Shown: in pieces, positions 32,879-42,019 of the stretch | Layout of the letters: each line of letters starts with the position of its first letter | Numbering within the stretch: position 1 is the first letter of the stretch | Assembly (NCBI GenBank): GCA_947302175.1 | Contig: CAMYVB010000003.1 | Location: 62,001 to 126,000 of the forward strand | Direction of reading: 5' to 3' | Source: an uncultured Bacteroidales bacterium | GTDB taxonomy: Bacteria; Bacteroidota; Bacteroidia; Bacteroidales; UBA932 | Length of the DNA stretch: 64,000 bases | The notes under the pieces: generated by a model | Databases searched by the model: none | What the model was told of the DNA's origin: nothing | What the model saw: only the letters and a program-made list of their open reading frames with translations | Position numbers and translations under genes: made by a program

Positions 32879-34660
32879 ATGGCGAAAGAGATCAAATTTT
32901 CCCTTGTCTACAGGGACATGTGGCAGTCTTCGGGCAAGTATGTCCCGAGAGTGGACCAGCTGGTGCGAGTTGCGCCGGCTATTATTGATATGGGATGCTT
33001 CGACCGCGTCGAAACCAACGGCGGAGCCTTCGAGCAGGTGAACCTCCTTTTCGGCGAAAATCCCAACAAGGCGGTCCGCGCCTGGACCGCCCCCTTCCAC
33101 AAGGCAGGCATACAGACCCACATGCTCGAAAGGGGCCTGAACGCCCTTAGGATGAACCCGGTGCCTTCGGATGTCAGGGAACTGATGTTCAAGGTCAAGA
33201 AAGCTCAGGGCACGGATATAGCCCGCTCATTCTGCGGCCTCAACGACCCCCGCAACCTCAAGCCTTCCATAGAATTCGCCAAGAAGGCCGGCATGATTTC
33301 CCAGGCCGCTCTCAGTATAACCAATTCCCCCGTCCACACTGTCGACTACTACATGGGCATAGTGGACAAGCTCGTGGAATACGGCGCCGATGAAATATGC
33401 CTCAAGGACATGGCCGGCGTAGGCCGTCCCAGCACCCTCGGCCAGATAGTGTCGAAGATAAAGAAGAGCTATCCCCACATAAAGGTCCAGTACCACGGCC
33501 ATACGGGCCCCGGCTTCAGTGTCGCCAGCATGCTGGAGGTCGCAAGGGCCGGCGCCGACTATCTCGACGTCGCCGTGGAGCCCCTCTCCTGGGGCAAGGT
33601 CCATCCCGACGTGATCACCATACGCGAGATGCTCAAGGCCGACGGCTTCTCCGTCAAGGACATCAACATGAACGCTTACATGGAAGTGAGGGCCCTCACC
33701 CAGGAGTTCATCGACGACTTCCTCGGCTACTGGATAGACCCTTCGAACTCCCACATGACTTCCCTCCTCGTGGGCTGCGGCCTTCCCGGCGGCATGATGG
33801 GCTCCATGATGGCCGACCTGACGGGCTTCAAGGGCGCAATCAATGCGGCAGAAAGGGCTCACGGCGAGCCCGAGAGCAGCCTCGACACCCTGATGGTCAA
33901 GCTCTTCAACGAGGTTGAGCTGGTCTGGCCCAAGCTGGGCTATCCGCCTCTTGTCACCCCCTTCAGCCAGTATGTCAAGAATACGGCCCTCATGAACATC
34001 CTTGCCATGAGCTCGCACAAGCCTCGCTTCAGCACCATAGACAAGGACACCTGGGGCATGATACTCGGCCGCATGGGCACGCTTCCCGGCCCCCTCGCTC
34101 CCGAAATCATAGACCTCGCCAAGGAAAAGGGCTTCGAATTTTACACCGGCGACCCTCAGGACGAGTATCCCGACGCCCTGCCCGAGTTCCGCCGCATGAT
34201 GAAGGAAGAAGGCTGGGACGAAGGCGAGGACCAGGAGGAGCTCTTCGAATTCGCCATGCACGAGCGCCAGTACCGCGACTACAAGAGCGGAGTGGCTAAG
34301 GAGCGCTTCGAAAAAGACCTCGATGAGCGCCGCGCCAAGGCCGGCGCCCCCATCGTCGTCAAAAGGCCCGTCGTCGAAATGCCCAAGTTCAAGGTCGAGG
34401 AGTACACCGCCCGCTTCCCCGCTGCCACGCCCGTGCAGGCTCCCGCCGCCGGCAAGATGCTCTGGGAAATAGACGTCAGGGACGAGTCCAAGGCTCCCGT
34501 GGCCGGCACCTCCGCCACCAAGGGCGAGCCCCTCGGCTATGTCCAGACCCGCTACGGCATGGAGGAAATCATCCCCTCCAGGAGCGGCCGCGTAGTAGCA
34601 GTCACCGCGCCCCAGGGCAAGGACGTCGCCAAGGGCGAAATAGTCGCATTCGTCGAATAA
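32879..34660 (+). CDS. OadA/PycB-type carboxyltransferase without the biotinyl lysine
   Basis: 593 aa. The N-terminal TIM barrel is that of the carboxyltransferase of oxaloacetate decarboxylase alpha or pyruvate carboxylase B (RDMWQSSGKYVPRVDQL, KDMAGVGRP, YHGHTGPG). A conserved carboxylase domain follows, then a C-terminal biotinyl-like fold (about 520-593). The usual EAMKM attachment site reads TRYGMEE, so the lysine that carries biotin is missing. It must take carboxyl groups from a separate carrier, or the fold has another role. Gene precedes glpK by 12 bp. Confidence 0.85.
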   Translation: MAKEIKFSLVYRDMWQSSGKYVPRVDQLVRVAPAIIDMGCFDRVETNGGAFEQVNLLFGENPNKAVRAWTAPFHKAGIQTHMLERGLNALRMNPVPSDVRELMFKVKKAQGTDIARSFCGLNDPRNLKPSIEFAKKAGMISQAALSITNSPVHTVDYYMGIVDKLVEYGADEICLKDMAGVGRPSTLGQIVSKIKKSYPHIKVQYHGHTGPGFSVASMLEVARAGADYLDVAVEPLSWGKVHPDVITIREMLKADGFSVKDINMNAYMEVRALTQEFIDDFLGYWIDPSNSHMTSLLVGCGLPGGMMGSMMADLTGFKGAINAAERAHGEPESSLDTLMVKLFNEVELVWPKLGYPPLVTPFSQYVKNTALMNILAMSSHKPRFSTIDKDTWGMILGRMGTLPGPLAPEIIDLAKEKGFEFYTGDPQDEYPDALPEFRRMMKEEGWDEGEDQEELFEFAMHERQYRDYKSGVAKERFEKDLDERRAKAGAPIVVKRPVVEMPKFKVEEYTARFPAATPVQAPAAGKMLWEIDVRDESKAPVAGTSATKGEPLGYVQTRYGMEEIIPSRSGRVVAVTAPQGKDVAKGEIVAFVE

Positions 34661-34672
34661 GTTTTACCACAT

Positions 34673-36154
34673 ATGAAGAAATATGTCATCGCCCTCGACC
34701 AGGGCACCAGCAGCTCCAGGGCCATCATCTTCGACCGCGAAGGCAACGCCTTGGCCGTCAGCCAGAAAGAATTCACCCAGCACTTCCCCCAGCCCGGATG
34801 GGTGGAGCACGATGCAGTGGAGATCTGGGCCACCCAGGCCGGCGTAGCGGCGGAAGCCGTCGCGAGCCTTGGCGCCGAGCCTGAGGAAATCGCCGCAATA
34901 GGCATCACCAACCAGCGCGAAACCACCGTCGTCTGGGATGCCAAAACCGGCCACCCCATCTGCCACGCCATAGTCTGGCAGGACAGGCGCACTTCCGAAT
35001 TCTGCGACAGCCTCAAAGCCAAGGGCTGGACCGAGAAGATACGCGAAAAGACGGGGCTCCTGATCGACGCATATTTCAGCGGCACCAAGGTTCGCTGGAT
35101 CCTCGAAAACGTCCCCGGCGCCCGTGAAAAGGCGGAGAAAGGCGAGCTGCGCTTCGGCACCATCGACTCCTGGCTGGTCTGGAACCTCACCGGCGGCCGC
35201 ATCCACTGCACCGATGTGAGCAACGCTTCGCGCACGATGCTCTTCAACATCCACACCCTCGAGTGGGATATAGAGCTCCTGGGGCTTCTCGGCATCCCCG
35301 CCTCTATGATGCCCGAGGTGCGCTCCTCCAGCGAAGTCTATGGCACGACCACCCTTCTTGGCGGCGAAATCCCCGTCGCAGGCATGGCAGGCGATCAGCA
35401 GGCCGCCCTTTTCGGCCAGATGTGCACTGAGCCCGGCACGGTGAAGAACACCTACGGCACAGGCTGCTTCCTCCTGATGAACACCGGCAGCACCCCCATC
35501 ACTTCGAAAAACAACCTCCTCACCACCATAGCCTGGAAAATCGGCGACACCGTGAGCTACGCACTTGAAGGCAGCATATTCGTTGCCGGAAGCGTGGTGC
35601 AGTGGCTACGCGACGGCCTCGGCATCATACGCAGCTCGGGCGACGTAGAGGCCCTCGCATCCTCCGTTCCCGACAACGGCGGCGTCTATTTCGTCCCTGC
35701 CCTCACCGGCCTCGGCGCCCCCTGGTGGGACCAGTACGCCAAGGGCACTGTGACAGGCATCACCCGCGGCACCACTGCCGCCCACATAGCACGAGCAGCC
35801 CTCGAAGGCATAGCCTTCCAGACCATGGACATCGTTTCCGCCATGGAAAAAGACGCCGGAGTGCCCCTCAAGGAGCTCAAGGTCGACGGTGGCGCATCGC
35901 GCAACAACCTTATGATGCAGTTCCAGGCCGACATCATTGGGGCCAAGGTCATACGCCCTCAAGTCACTGAGACGACGGCCCTTGGCGCTGCCTACCTCGC
36001 CGGCATAGCCGTCGGTTTCTGGGACGGCGTAGAGGGCGTGAAAGGCCAGTGGAAGGCTGAAAGGGTGTTCACCCCTTCCGCATCCGTCGAGTCCGTCGCC
36101 GCCGCAAAACAAGGCTGGGCGGACGCAATTTCCAGAACATTAAGCAAGCACTGA
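34673..36154 (+). CDS. glpK: Glycerol kinase
   Basis: 493 aa FGGY kinase with typical glycerol kinase sequence ([18 protein letters not shown] at the N-terminus, [53 protein letters not shown]). Phosphorylates glycerol to glycerol 3-phosphate with ATP. Followed after 4 bp by the glycerol facilitator gene. Confidence 0.98.
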   Translation: MKKYVIALDQGTSSSRAIIFDREGNALAVSQKEFTQHFPQPGWVEHDAVEIWATQAGVAAEAVASLGAEPEEIAAIGITNQRETTVVWDAKTGHPICHAIVWQDRRTSEFCDSLKAKGWTEKIREKTGLLIDAYFSGTKVRWILENVPGAREKAEKGELRFGTIDSWLVWNLTGGRIHCTDVSNASRTMLFNIHTLEWDIELLGLLGIPASMMPEVRSSSEVYGTTTLLGGEIPVAGMAGDQQAALFGQMCTEPGTVKNTYGTGCFLLMNTGSTPITSKNNLLTTIAWKIGDTVSYALEGSIFVAGSVVQWLRDGLGIIRSSGDVEALASSVPDNGGVYFVPALTGLGAPWWDQYAKGTVTGITRGTTAAHIARAALEGIAFQTMDIVSAMEKDAGVPLKELKVDGGASRNNLMMQFQADIIGAKVIRPQVTETTALGAAYLAGIAVGFWDGVEGVKGQWKAERVFTPSASVESVAAAKQGWADAISRTLSKH

Positions 36155-36158
36155 TACT

Positions 36159-36890
36159 ATGTCACCACTACTTACCAAATGCTTTTTCGAGTTCCTCGGA
36201 ACCCTCGTGCTGATACTCCTTGGCGACGGCGTCTGCGCCTCCACCTCCCTCAACAAGAGCAAGGGACAGGGAGGCGGATGGGTTGTCATCACCCTCGCAT
36301 GGGGTTTTGCCGTCATGTGCGGCGTGTTCATCGCCGGCCCTTACTCGGGCGCGCACCTCAACCCCGCCGTGACGCTCAGCCTTGCAATCGCAGGCAAATT
36401 CGCATGGGCTGAAGTCGCTCCCTACATAGTCGCACAGATGCTGGGCGGCTTCTGCGGCGCAGCTCTCGTGTGGCAGTTCTACAAAGACCACTATGATGCC
36501 ACCGACGACCCTGCCACCAAGCTCGGCACTTTCTGCACCATGCCCGCCATCCCCAACAAGGCCCGTAACTTCTTCTGCGAGTTCGTTGGAAGCTGGCTCC
36601 TGGTGTTCGTCATAATGATGTTCTCAACTCCTGAAAACACCGCAACTGTCGGCATGGGCGCAATGGGCGCCTTCCCTGTCACCTGCCTTATCATGGCCAT
36701 AGGCATGTCGCTCGGCGGCGCCACGGGCTACGCCATCAACCCTGCCCGCGACCTCGCGCCCCGTATTGCCCACGCCCTGCTGCCCATCAAGGGCAAAGGC
36801 GGCAGTGGCTGGAGTTACAGCTGGATTCCCGCAGTCGCACCTCTCGCTGGCGGTGCATTCGCAGCTCTTTGCTTCATACTTATCTTCTGA
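36159..36890 (+). CDS. glpF: Glycerol uptake facilitator (aquaglyceroporin)
   Basis: 243 aa MIP family channel with six hydrophobic segments and both NPA boxes (HLNPAVTLSLA at about 66 and AINPARDLAPRI at about 192). The Asp after the second NPAR is the mark of glycerol-permeable GlpF. Its stop overlaps the next start (TGATG at 36888-36892). Confidence 0.97.
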   Translation: MSPLLTKCFFEFLGTLVLILLGDGVCASTSLNKSKGQGGGWVVITLAWGFAVMCGVFIAGPYSGAHLNPAVTLSLAIAGKFAWAEVAPYIVAQMLGGFCGAALVWQFYKDHYDATDDPATKLGTFCTMPAIPNKARNFFCEFVGSWLLVFVIMMFSTPENTATVGMGAMGAFPVTCLIMAIGMSLGGATGYAINPARDLAPRIAHALLPIKGKGGSGWSYSWIPAVAPLAGGAFAALCFILIF

Positions 36891-37774
36891 TGCTTGCTCC
36901 GCACAATAAGACTCTGACTCCCTCCCAGGCCGCGGGCCTGAGGCGCCTTCGCCACATCGCCCTCGATATGGACGGGACCATATACCTCGGCAGCAACATT
37001 TTCCCCTACACGCTGGATTTCCTGAGGCGCCTCGGCGAGCTTGGAATAGGGTACTCGTTCCTGACCAACAACCCCACGCGCTCGGTTGCCGATTATCTTG
37101 CAAAACTTGCGAAAATGGGCATCAGCGCCAGCGAGGACAATATGTACACGACTTCGCTCGCTGCCATCGATTACATCAAGGAGGCTCATCCTTCCGCCAA
37201 ACGGCTGTTCATGCTCGGGACGCCGAGTATGGTCACGCAGTTCGAAAAAGCGGGCTTTGAATCTTGTGCGGACGATCCCACCGACGTCCCCGATGTCCTT
37301 GTCGTCGCCTTTGACCCCACGCTTTGCTATGAGCGGCTCTGCCGCGCCGCGTGGTGGGCTTCGCAGGGGATTCCTTATGTCGCGACCAATCCCGACCGCG
37401 TGTGCCCCACAGACCAGCCCACTATCCTCGTGGATTGCGGCTCGCTCCAGAAGTGCATTGAGCATGCTACCGGCCGCAGGCCCGACATCGTGCTGGGCAA
37501 GCCCGACCCCACAATGCTTCACGGCATATGCGCGCGTCACGGTATAGCTCCTGACGAAATCGCCATGGTCGGCGACCGCATCTACACCGACACCGCCATG
37601 GCCCACAATGCCGGCGCCTTCGGCATCCTGACCCTTTCGGGCGAGACCACGCTCGAGACTGCCGAGGCTGTCGCCCGCGACGCCGCGTCCAACCCTTCTC
37701 CGGAGTTCTATCCCCCGGACCTCATTATCCGCGACATCGCCGAACTGGCAGATTTGCTGGAATCGGTCCGCTAA
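36890..37774 (+). CDS. HAD-IIA (NagD-like) sugar phosphatase, possible glycerol-3-phosphate phosphatase
   Basis: 294 aa from ATG at 36890, overlapping the glpF stop. HAD motif I DMDGTIYLGS, motif II FLTNN, and GKPDPTMLHGI with VGDRIYTDTA as motifs III/IV. Family members hydrolyse sugar phosphates, phosphoglycolate or glycerol 3-phosphate. Translational coupling to glpF suggests the last. Confidence 0.85.
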   Translation: MLAPHNKTLTPSQAAGLRRLRHIALDMDGTIYLGSNIFPYTLDFLRRLGELGIGYSFLTNNPTRSVADYLAKLAKMGISASEDNMYTTSLAAIDYIKEAHPSAKRLFMLGTPSMVTQFEKAGFESCADDPTDVPDVLVVAFDPTLCYERLCRAAWWASQGIPYVATNPDRVCPTDQPTILVDCGSLQKCIEHATGRRPDIVLGKPDPTMLHGICARHGIAPDEIAMVGDRIYTDTAMAHNAGAFGILTLSGETTLETAEAVARDAASNPSPEFYPPDLIIRDIAELADLLESVR

Positions 37775-37788
37775 GGTTTTATATAAAC

Positions 37789-37818
37789 AAGAGGGCGTCT
37801 TCTGCAAGGCGCCCTCTT
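37789..37818. terminator. Bidirectional terminator between convergent genes
   Basis: AGAGGGCG (37790-37797) pairs with CGCCCTCT (37810-37817). On the plus strand TTTGTT follows. Serves the HAD gene and the GH78 gene. Confidence 0.75.
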
Positions 37819-37840
37819 TGTTGTATCAGGTTGACAGTTC

Positions 37841-40800
37841 TTACTGCAGGGAAATGCCGCTTTCGGTGATTGTGAACTCGTGGGAGCCGGAGCTGATGCG
37901 ATAGCAGGCGCAGAGGATGCCGTTGTGTGTGCATTTTCCCAGGAAGACGGCCCAGTCGCCACTTTCGAATTCTTCGGCTTCTTCGCAGACGGGAAGATAC
38001 AGGGTTGCGGCGGTGTTTGCGGGCACGAGGCATGCGTAAGAGTCCATACGTCCTTCTGCGTCCGCCGTCCAGCGGCTTTCTATGCGCCCGTAAGCGGACT
38101 CGTAACTGCCTCTGAGCGAAGAGAATCCTCCGCCGCAGGAAGGCTGCAGGACAAAGTCCTTGTAGCCCGCTTCGGGGCCGGGCGTGATGCCCAGCTGATA
38201 CTGATACATCCATTCGCCTACGGAGCCCGGGGCGAAGTGGTTGAACGAATTCATGCTGTTGGCCTTAGGGTTCTGGGAGAACGCGGCATCGAGCGAATCC
38301 CATCTCTCCCAGACCGAGGTGGCCCCTTCCGTGACGGGATACAGCCAGGAGGGGAGGGAAGTGCAGGTGAACATGTCCCAGGCCTCCTTGGAGTGACCGG
38401 AAGCGCTGAGTGCAGGAAGGATGTTGGGTGTCCCGGAAAAACCTGTCAGAACGCTGCGTGAAGGGAAGGAATGGCCGCCATCGCCACTGAGCGAAGGCTC
38501 CTCGGCAAGGAGCGCGAGCAATGAGTCGGCGACGGCCTTGTTCTCATCGCTGAACACTCCGAAACGCAGGGGAGTGGCGTAGGAGGTCTGGGTGTTGACG
38601 TTTTTGCCTTCGAGGCTGCGGGTGCGTCCTGTTTCGGGATCGACATAGGCGCGGTTCCAGTCCTCCTTAGCAAGGGTCGAGCGCGCCTCCAAAATGGCGG
38701 CATAGCCCTCGCGGCCGATGGCGCGCGCCATCTCGGCTGTCGCGTCCATCATCCCTATATATATTGCATTGTTCACAAGGTCCATCGGGGTGTCGGGGCC
38801 GGTGGAGAGCCAGTCGCCGAGGACGCCGGTCTTTGATGACAGGTGGGGGTATTCTGTGCTCAGGGGATAGAAAGCCATCCCGCAGAGCCAGTTGTACATT
38901 GCATCGATATTCTCTTCAACTATGCGCTTGTCGCCGTATTGGCGGTACATCTGATAGGGCACCATGCAGACAGCGGCTGCCCAGGTTGTCGCTTCGGAGA
39001 AGTTGGGCTCCCGCACAGTCTTGAAAGTGGGGACTGAGCTCACGACGCTGCCGGGCACGGCTTCGAGGCTGCCGTGGCCCTGGTCGTCGCGAAGGGTCTG
39101 CATCCACTGACGGAAGAAACCGTAGACGTCGGCGTTGTAGCTGGAGGTGAGGCAGAAAACCTGTGCGTCGCCCGTCCAGCCCTGGCGCTCGTTCCTCTGG
39201 GGGCAGTCGAGGGGCAGGGTGAAGAAATTGCTCATCTGGCTGCGCTGAATGTTTCCCATGAGGGTTGTGGCAAGCTTGCCAAGGGCCCCGTCTTCGCTAG
39301 TGGCGGCGTACTGACCTGTCGGCGCAGGGCAGGAAGAGAGTACCAGACCCTCGACATTCGTCAGGGGCAGGGGGCCTTCGTGGGAAGGGATGGTGATCTG
39401 GATGTAGCGGTATCCGCGCCAGGTGGAGCGGGGACTTATGACTGCCGCGCCTTCGCCACCGGCTATGTAGAAGTCGGCGCAGAGAGCCTTGCGGTAGTTC
39501 TCATAGAACATGTGACCGGCTATGTCAAGCCCCTTGGCGCCGAAGCGCGAGATGTATTCGGGGTCGCTGCCCTCGAGGCCGGGGTAGAGCTCCTCTGCAT
39601 AGCGCAGGATTACGACGTCGCCCTTTTTCAGCCAGTCTGCGGGGATGGTGATGCGGGGGACGCCGTTGAAGTTGACCCCCATGTCATAGATATAAGTGTG
39701 GTAGTTGCTGTGGATGTAGGAGCGGTCCACTGCTTGGATTACTTCCATCTGCCGTACGAGGCCGTCGAGCCTGGAAGTGATATAAGGATTCAGCCAGGAA
39801 CGCATCTCAACGGTCTCGGCTGCTTTCCAGCTTGCGTCGTTGTACCCGGGATTGTCCCAGCCCTTGACTGCCGCTTCGAGGTTGGCGTCGTAACGCTCGC
39901 CCTGGAAGAAGCTCCCTGCGCGCACGGGGCCGCCGTCGAAAGTCTTCCAGCCTTCGGGGGAGGAGACTATGCAGTCGGAACTGCCGTCTTCGTAGAGCAG
40001 GTCGAGCCTGCAGAGGAGGGCCTGGGTGTCGCCGTAGAAATCGTAATTGAGGATGTCATAGCTGGTGTAGCCGGAGTACCAGCCTTCGAAAAGATATGCG
40101 CCGAGGGCGTTGCGGCCGTTCTTGAGAAGGGAAGTGACGTCGTAGGCCTGGTAGGGGATGCGCTCGCGGTACTGGGCTGCTCCGGGCGCGAAATAGTCGT
40201 CGCTGACCCTGCTGCCGTTGATGCTGAGTTCATAGACACCGAGCGCGGAGGCGTAGACTTTGGCTTTGCGCAGCTTTTTCCCGGTGGGGATGCTGAACTC
40301 AGTGCGCAGCATCTTGGCTCCGCCGTAGCTGGGGTCTATCCATTCCGTAACCTCGGTCTCGCCCTTGTTGATGACCACTATATCCTGCTCGTAGGGGCTC
40401 TGGTTGCGGTAGCGGGGGATGCGTACGCAGCTCAGGGTCTCGAACCTCTTGTACTGCTCGGGGCCGCTGAAAAGCATCTTACTGCCGTTCCTGCTCTCCA
40501 CGCTGATGGCGTAGTGGGTGTAGGTGACGTCAGACCCGGGCGCTGAGGCGAAGCCCACCGAGCATAGGTTGGGGAAGGGGGCCCTGATGCCGCCGGGAGC
40601 TTCGGGGGCGATGGGGAACGCCTTCGCCTCGCCGCTCTTGTTGTCGCTTAGGGCCTTGCCGTCTATTTCAAAGCTGATGCAGCCGTCGGCGACGCTGAGT
40701 TTGAGATTATGCGTTGCCTGGGCGCCGCCTTTGGCGAGTATGGAATCGAGGTTGAGGCCGGGGAAGGCCTTTTTGTCTATGGTGAGGAAGGGTTTTGCTG

Positions 40801-41470
40801 CCGAATCGGCATTCGAGTAGCCCACGCGGTAGATTTTGATGGCGGTGCCATGGGCGGCGCCGAAGTCCATGACGACCTTGAAGTAGCCGCTGCTGTGGAG
40901 GTTGAAACTGTTCTGGAAGATGTTTTGGAGGCGGAAGTCGTCGGCGCCGAAGATGAAGCCCGCCGTCGTGCCCTTGACTATGATGAAGTCGGAGCTTATG
41001 GTGAAGTGCTGAAGCGTCGCGGCGTCCAGGCTCGGAGAAGAATCGCCTATCCAGCGGGCGCCCTTCCAAGCGGAGAGCCTGGGGTCCATGATGCCCGTGC
41101 TGAAGCGGGAGGATGCCTCGCTCACAGTCCCTTCGTCGTCGGTGACTTCCACGGTCCAGGAATAGTCGTGGCAGGCCTGGAGTCCGGTGCCCATGTACCT
41201 TATGCCCGTGGAAAGGGAGTCGCTGACAAGGCCGCTGTCCCAAACGGTGCGGCCGTCAAGGGCGCGCCTGACGGTGATGCGGTAGGCAGCCTGGCGGCAG
41301 CCCATGCGCGCTGAAGACATCTTCCAGCTGAAATCGGGGTCTCTTTCCTCGATGGCGGAGGGCTCGTCGAGGCCCTGGACCTTGAGGTCGTATATGCTCG
41401 TGCCTCCCTGCGCCCGGGCTGCCCAGGCAGTCGCGGCGAAGGAGCATAAAATGACTAAGAAACGTTTCAT
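37841..41470 (-). CDS. Secreted GH78 alpha-L-rhamnosidase
   Basis: 1209 aa with a signal peptide (MKRFLVILCSFAATAWAARAQ). The Bac_rhamnosid_N, concanavalin-like, six-hairpin catalytic and C-terminal domains are visible in order: VQGLDEPSAIEERDPDFSW at the N-terminus, LNGSRVSDDYFAPG-like segment (about 415), FFTLPLDCPQRNERQGWTGD (about 740) in the catalytic domain, SFNHFAPGSVGEWMYQ (about 1085). Cleaves terminal alpha-L-rhamnose from pectin side chains or other plant glycans in the periplasm or outside. Length exceeds the simplest GH78 by an extra N-terminal fold (about 130-330). Confidence 0.94.
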   Translation of the reverse strand: MKRFLVILCSFAATAWAARAQGGTSIYDLKVQGLDEPSAIEERDPDFSWKMSSARMGCRQAAYRITVRRALDGRTVWDSGLVSDSLSTGIRYMGTGLQACHDYSWTVEVTDDEGTVSEASSRFSTGIMDPRLSAWKGARWIGDSSPSLDAATLQHFTISSDFIIVKGTTAGFIFGADDFRLQNIFQNSFNLHSSGYFKVVMDFGAAHGTAIKIYRVGYSNADSAAKPFLTIDKKAFPGLNLDSILAKGGAQATHNLKLSVADGCISFEIDGKALSDNKSGEAKAFPIAPEAPGGIRAPFPNLCSVGFASAPGSDVTYTHYAISVESRNGSKMLFSGPEQYKRFETLSCVRIPRYRNQSPYEQDIVVINKGETEVTEWIDPSYGGAKMLRTEFSIPTGKKLRKAKVYASALGVYELSINGSRVSDDYFAPGAAQYRERIPYQAYDVTSLLKNGRNALGAYLFEGWYSGYTSYDILNYDFYGDTQALLCRLDLLYEDGSSDCIVSSPEGWKTFDGGPVRAGSFFQGERYDANLEAAVKGWDNPGYNDASWKAAETVEMRSWLNPYITSRLDGLVRQMEVIQAVDRSYIHSNYHTYIYDMGVNFNGVPRITIPADWLKKGDVVILRYAEELYPGLEGSDPEYISRFGAKGLDIAGHMFYENYRKALCADFYIAGGEGAAVISPRSTWRGYRYIQITIPSHEGPLPLTNVEGLVLSSCPAPTGQYAATSEDGALGKLATTLMGNIQRSQMSNFFTLPLDCPQRNERQGWTGDAQVFCLTSSYNADVYGFFRQWMQTLRDDQGHGSLEAVPGSVVSSVPTFKTVREPNFSEATTWAAAVCMVPYQMYRQYGDKRIVEENIDAMYNWLCGMAFYPLSTEYPHLSSKTGVLGDWLSTGPDTPMDLVNNAIYIGMMDATAEMARAIGREGYAAILEARSTLAKEDWNRAYVDPETGRTRSLEGKNVNTQTSYATPLRFGVFSDENKAVADSLLALLAEEPSLSGDGGHSFPSRSVLTGFSGTPNILPALSASGHSKEAWDMFTCTSLPSWLYPVTEGATSVWERWDSLDAAFSQNPKANSMNSFNHFAPGSVGEWMYQYQLGITPGPEAGYKDFVLQPSCGGGFSSLRGSYESAYGRIESRWTADAEGRMDSYACLVPANTAATLYLPVCEEAEEFESGDWAVFLGKCTHNGILCACYRISSGSHEFTITESGISLQ

Positions 41471-41500
41471 AACAGTGACGCGTTATTTACTCGGCATCCA

Positions 41501-41508
41501 CAAATATA
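41501..41508 (-). promoter_or_regulatory. -7 box TATATTTG for the GH78 gene
   Basis: Perfect TAnnTTTG box on the minus strand, 30 bp before the ATG at 41470. Confidence 0.55.
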
Positions 41509-41535
41509 CAAATCATCGGCCAAAAACTCTGTAGT

Positions 41536-41566
41536 TTTGGATTGTAAATAAATTTGTCTAAATTTG
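41536..41566 (+). promoter_or_regulatory. Promoter of rpsO-pnp
   Basis: TTTG (41536-41539), 19 bp, TAAATTTG (41559-41566): full match to the Bacteroidota pattern. A second -7-like TAAATTTG lies at 41549-41556, so two start sites 10 bp apart are possible. Confidence 0.75.
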
Positions 41567-41625
41567 CACGCTTTTTCCGCAGTGGAAGACGCGATTGAAA
41601 TACTAACCAAAAAATTTTTTGCACC

Positions 41626-41901
41626 ATGGCAGAATACCTCATGCCTGAAAAAAAGCAAGAGATTTTCGCGAAGTACGGGAAGTCCAATAAGGATACCGGT
41701 TCTCCTGAGAGTCAGGTTGCTTTATTCTCCTACCGTATCGCTCACCTCACCGAGCACGTCAAGAAGAACAAGAAAGACGTCGTCACACGCCGCTCTCTTC
41801 TCCGTCTCGTAGGTAAAAGGCGTCAGGTCCTGGATTATCTCCAGGAGACCGACATCGAGAGATACAGAAAAATCGTCAAGGAGCTTGGCCTCCGCCGATA
41901 A
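41626..41901 (+). CDS. rpsO: 30S ribosomal protein S15
   Basis: 91 aa, full length for S15, with the typical segments [22 protein letters not shown] and [18 protein letters not shown] split across the helices. Binds 16S rRNA early in assembly. Followed by a strong terminator and then pnp, an arrangement also seen in Escherichia coli. Confidence 0.98.
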   Translation: MAEYLMPEKKQEIFAKYGKSNKDTGSPESQVALFSYRIAHLTEHVKKNKKDVVTRRSLLRLVGKRRQVLDYLQETDIERYRKIVKELGLRR

Positions 41902-41920
41902 TCCAGATAGGAGACACTTA

Positions 41921-41955
41921 GGGAAGGGTCCGCATGGGACCCTCCCCTTTTTTTT
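41921..41955 (+). terminator. Rho-independent terminator after rpsO
   Basis: GGGAAGGGTCC (41921-41931) pairs with GGACCCTCCCC (41937-41947) with one mismatch, followed by eight T (41948-41955). Read-through to pnp remains possible. Confidence 0.9.
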
Positions 41956-42019
41956 GATAATTTCCGGGATGCGGACGGTCCGCACCCTTGCAGTTATAAA
42001 GACGTAAAAGAAAACAGTA

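Noticed and set aside
33227..34261. 344-codon minus-strand frame opposite the carboxyltransferase
   Set aside because: Shadow frame without motifs.
39074..40546. 490-codon plus-strand frame opposite the GH78 gene
   Set aside because: Shadow of a conserved GH78 gene, Val/Gly/Ala-rich without domain.
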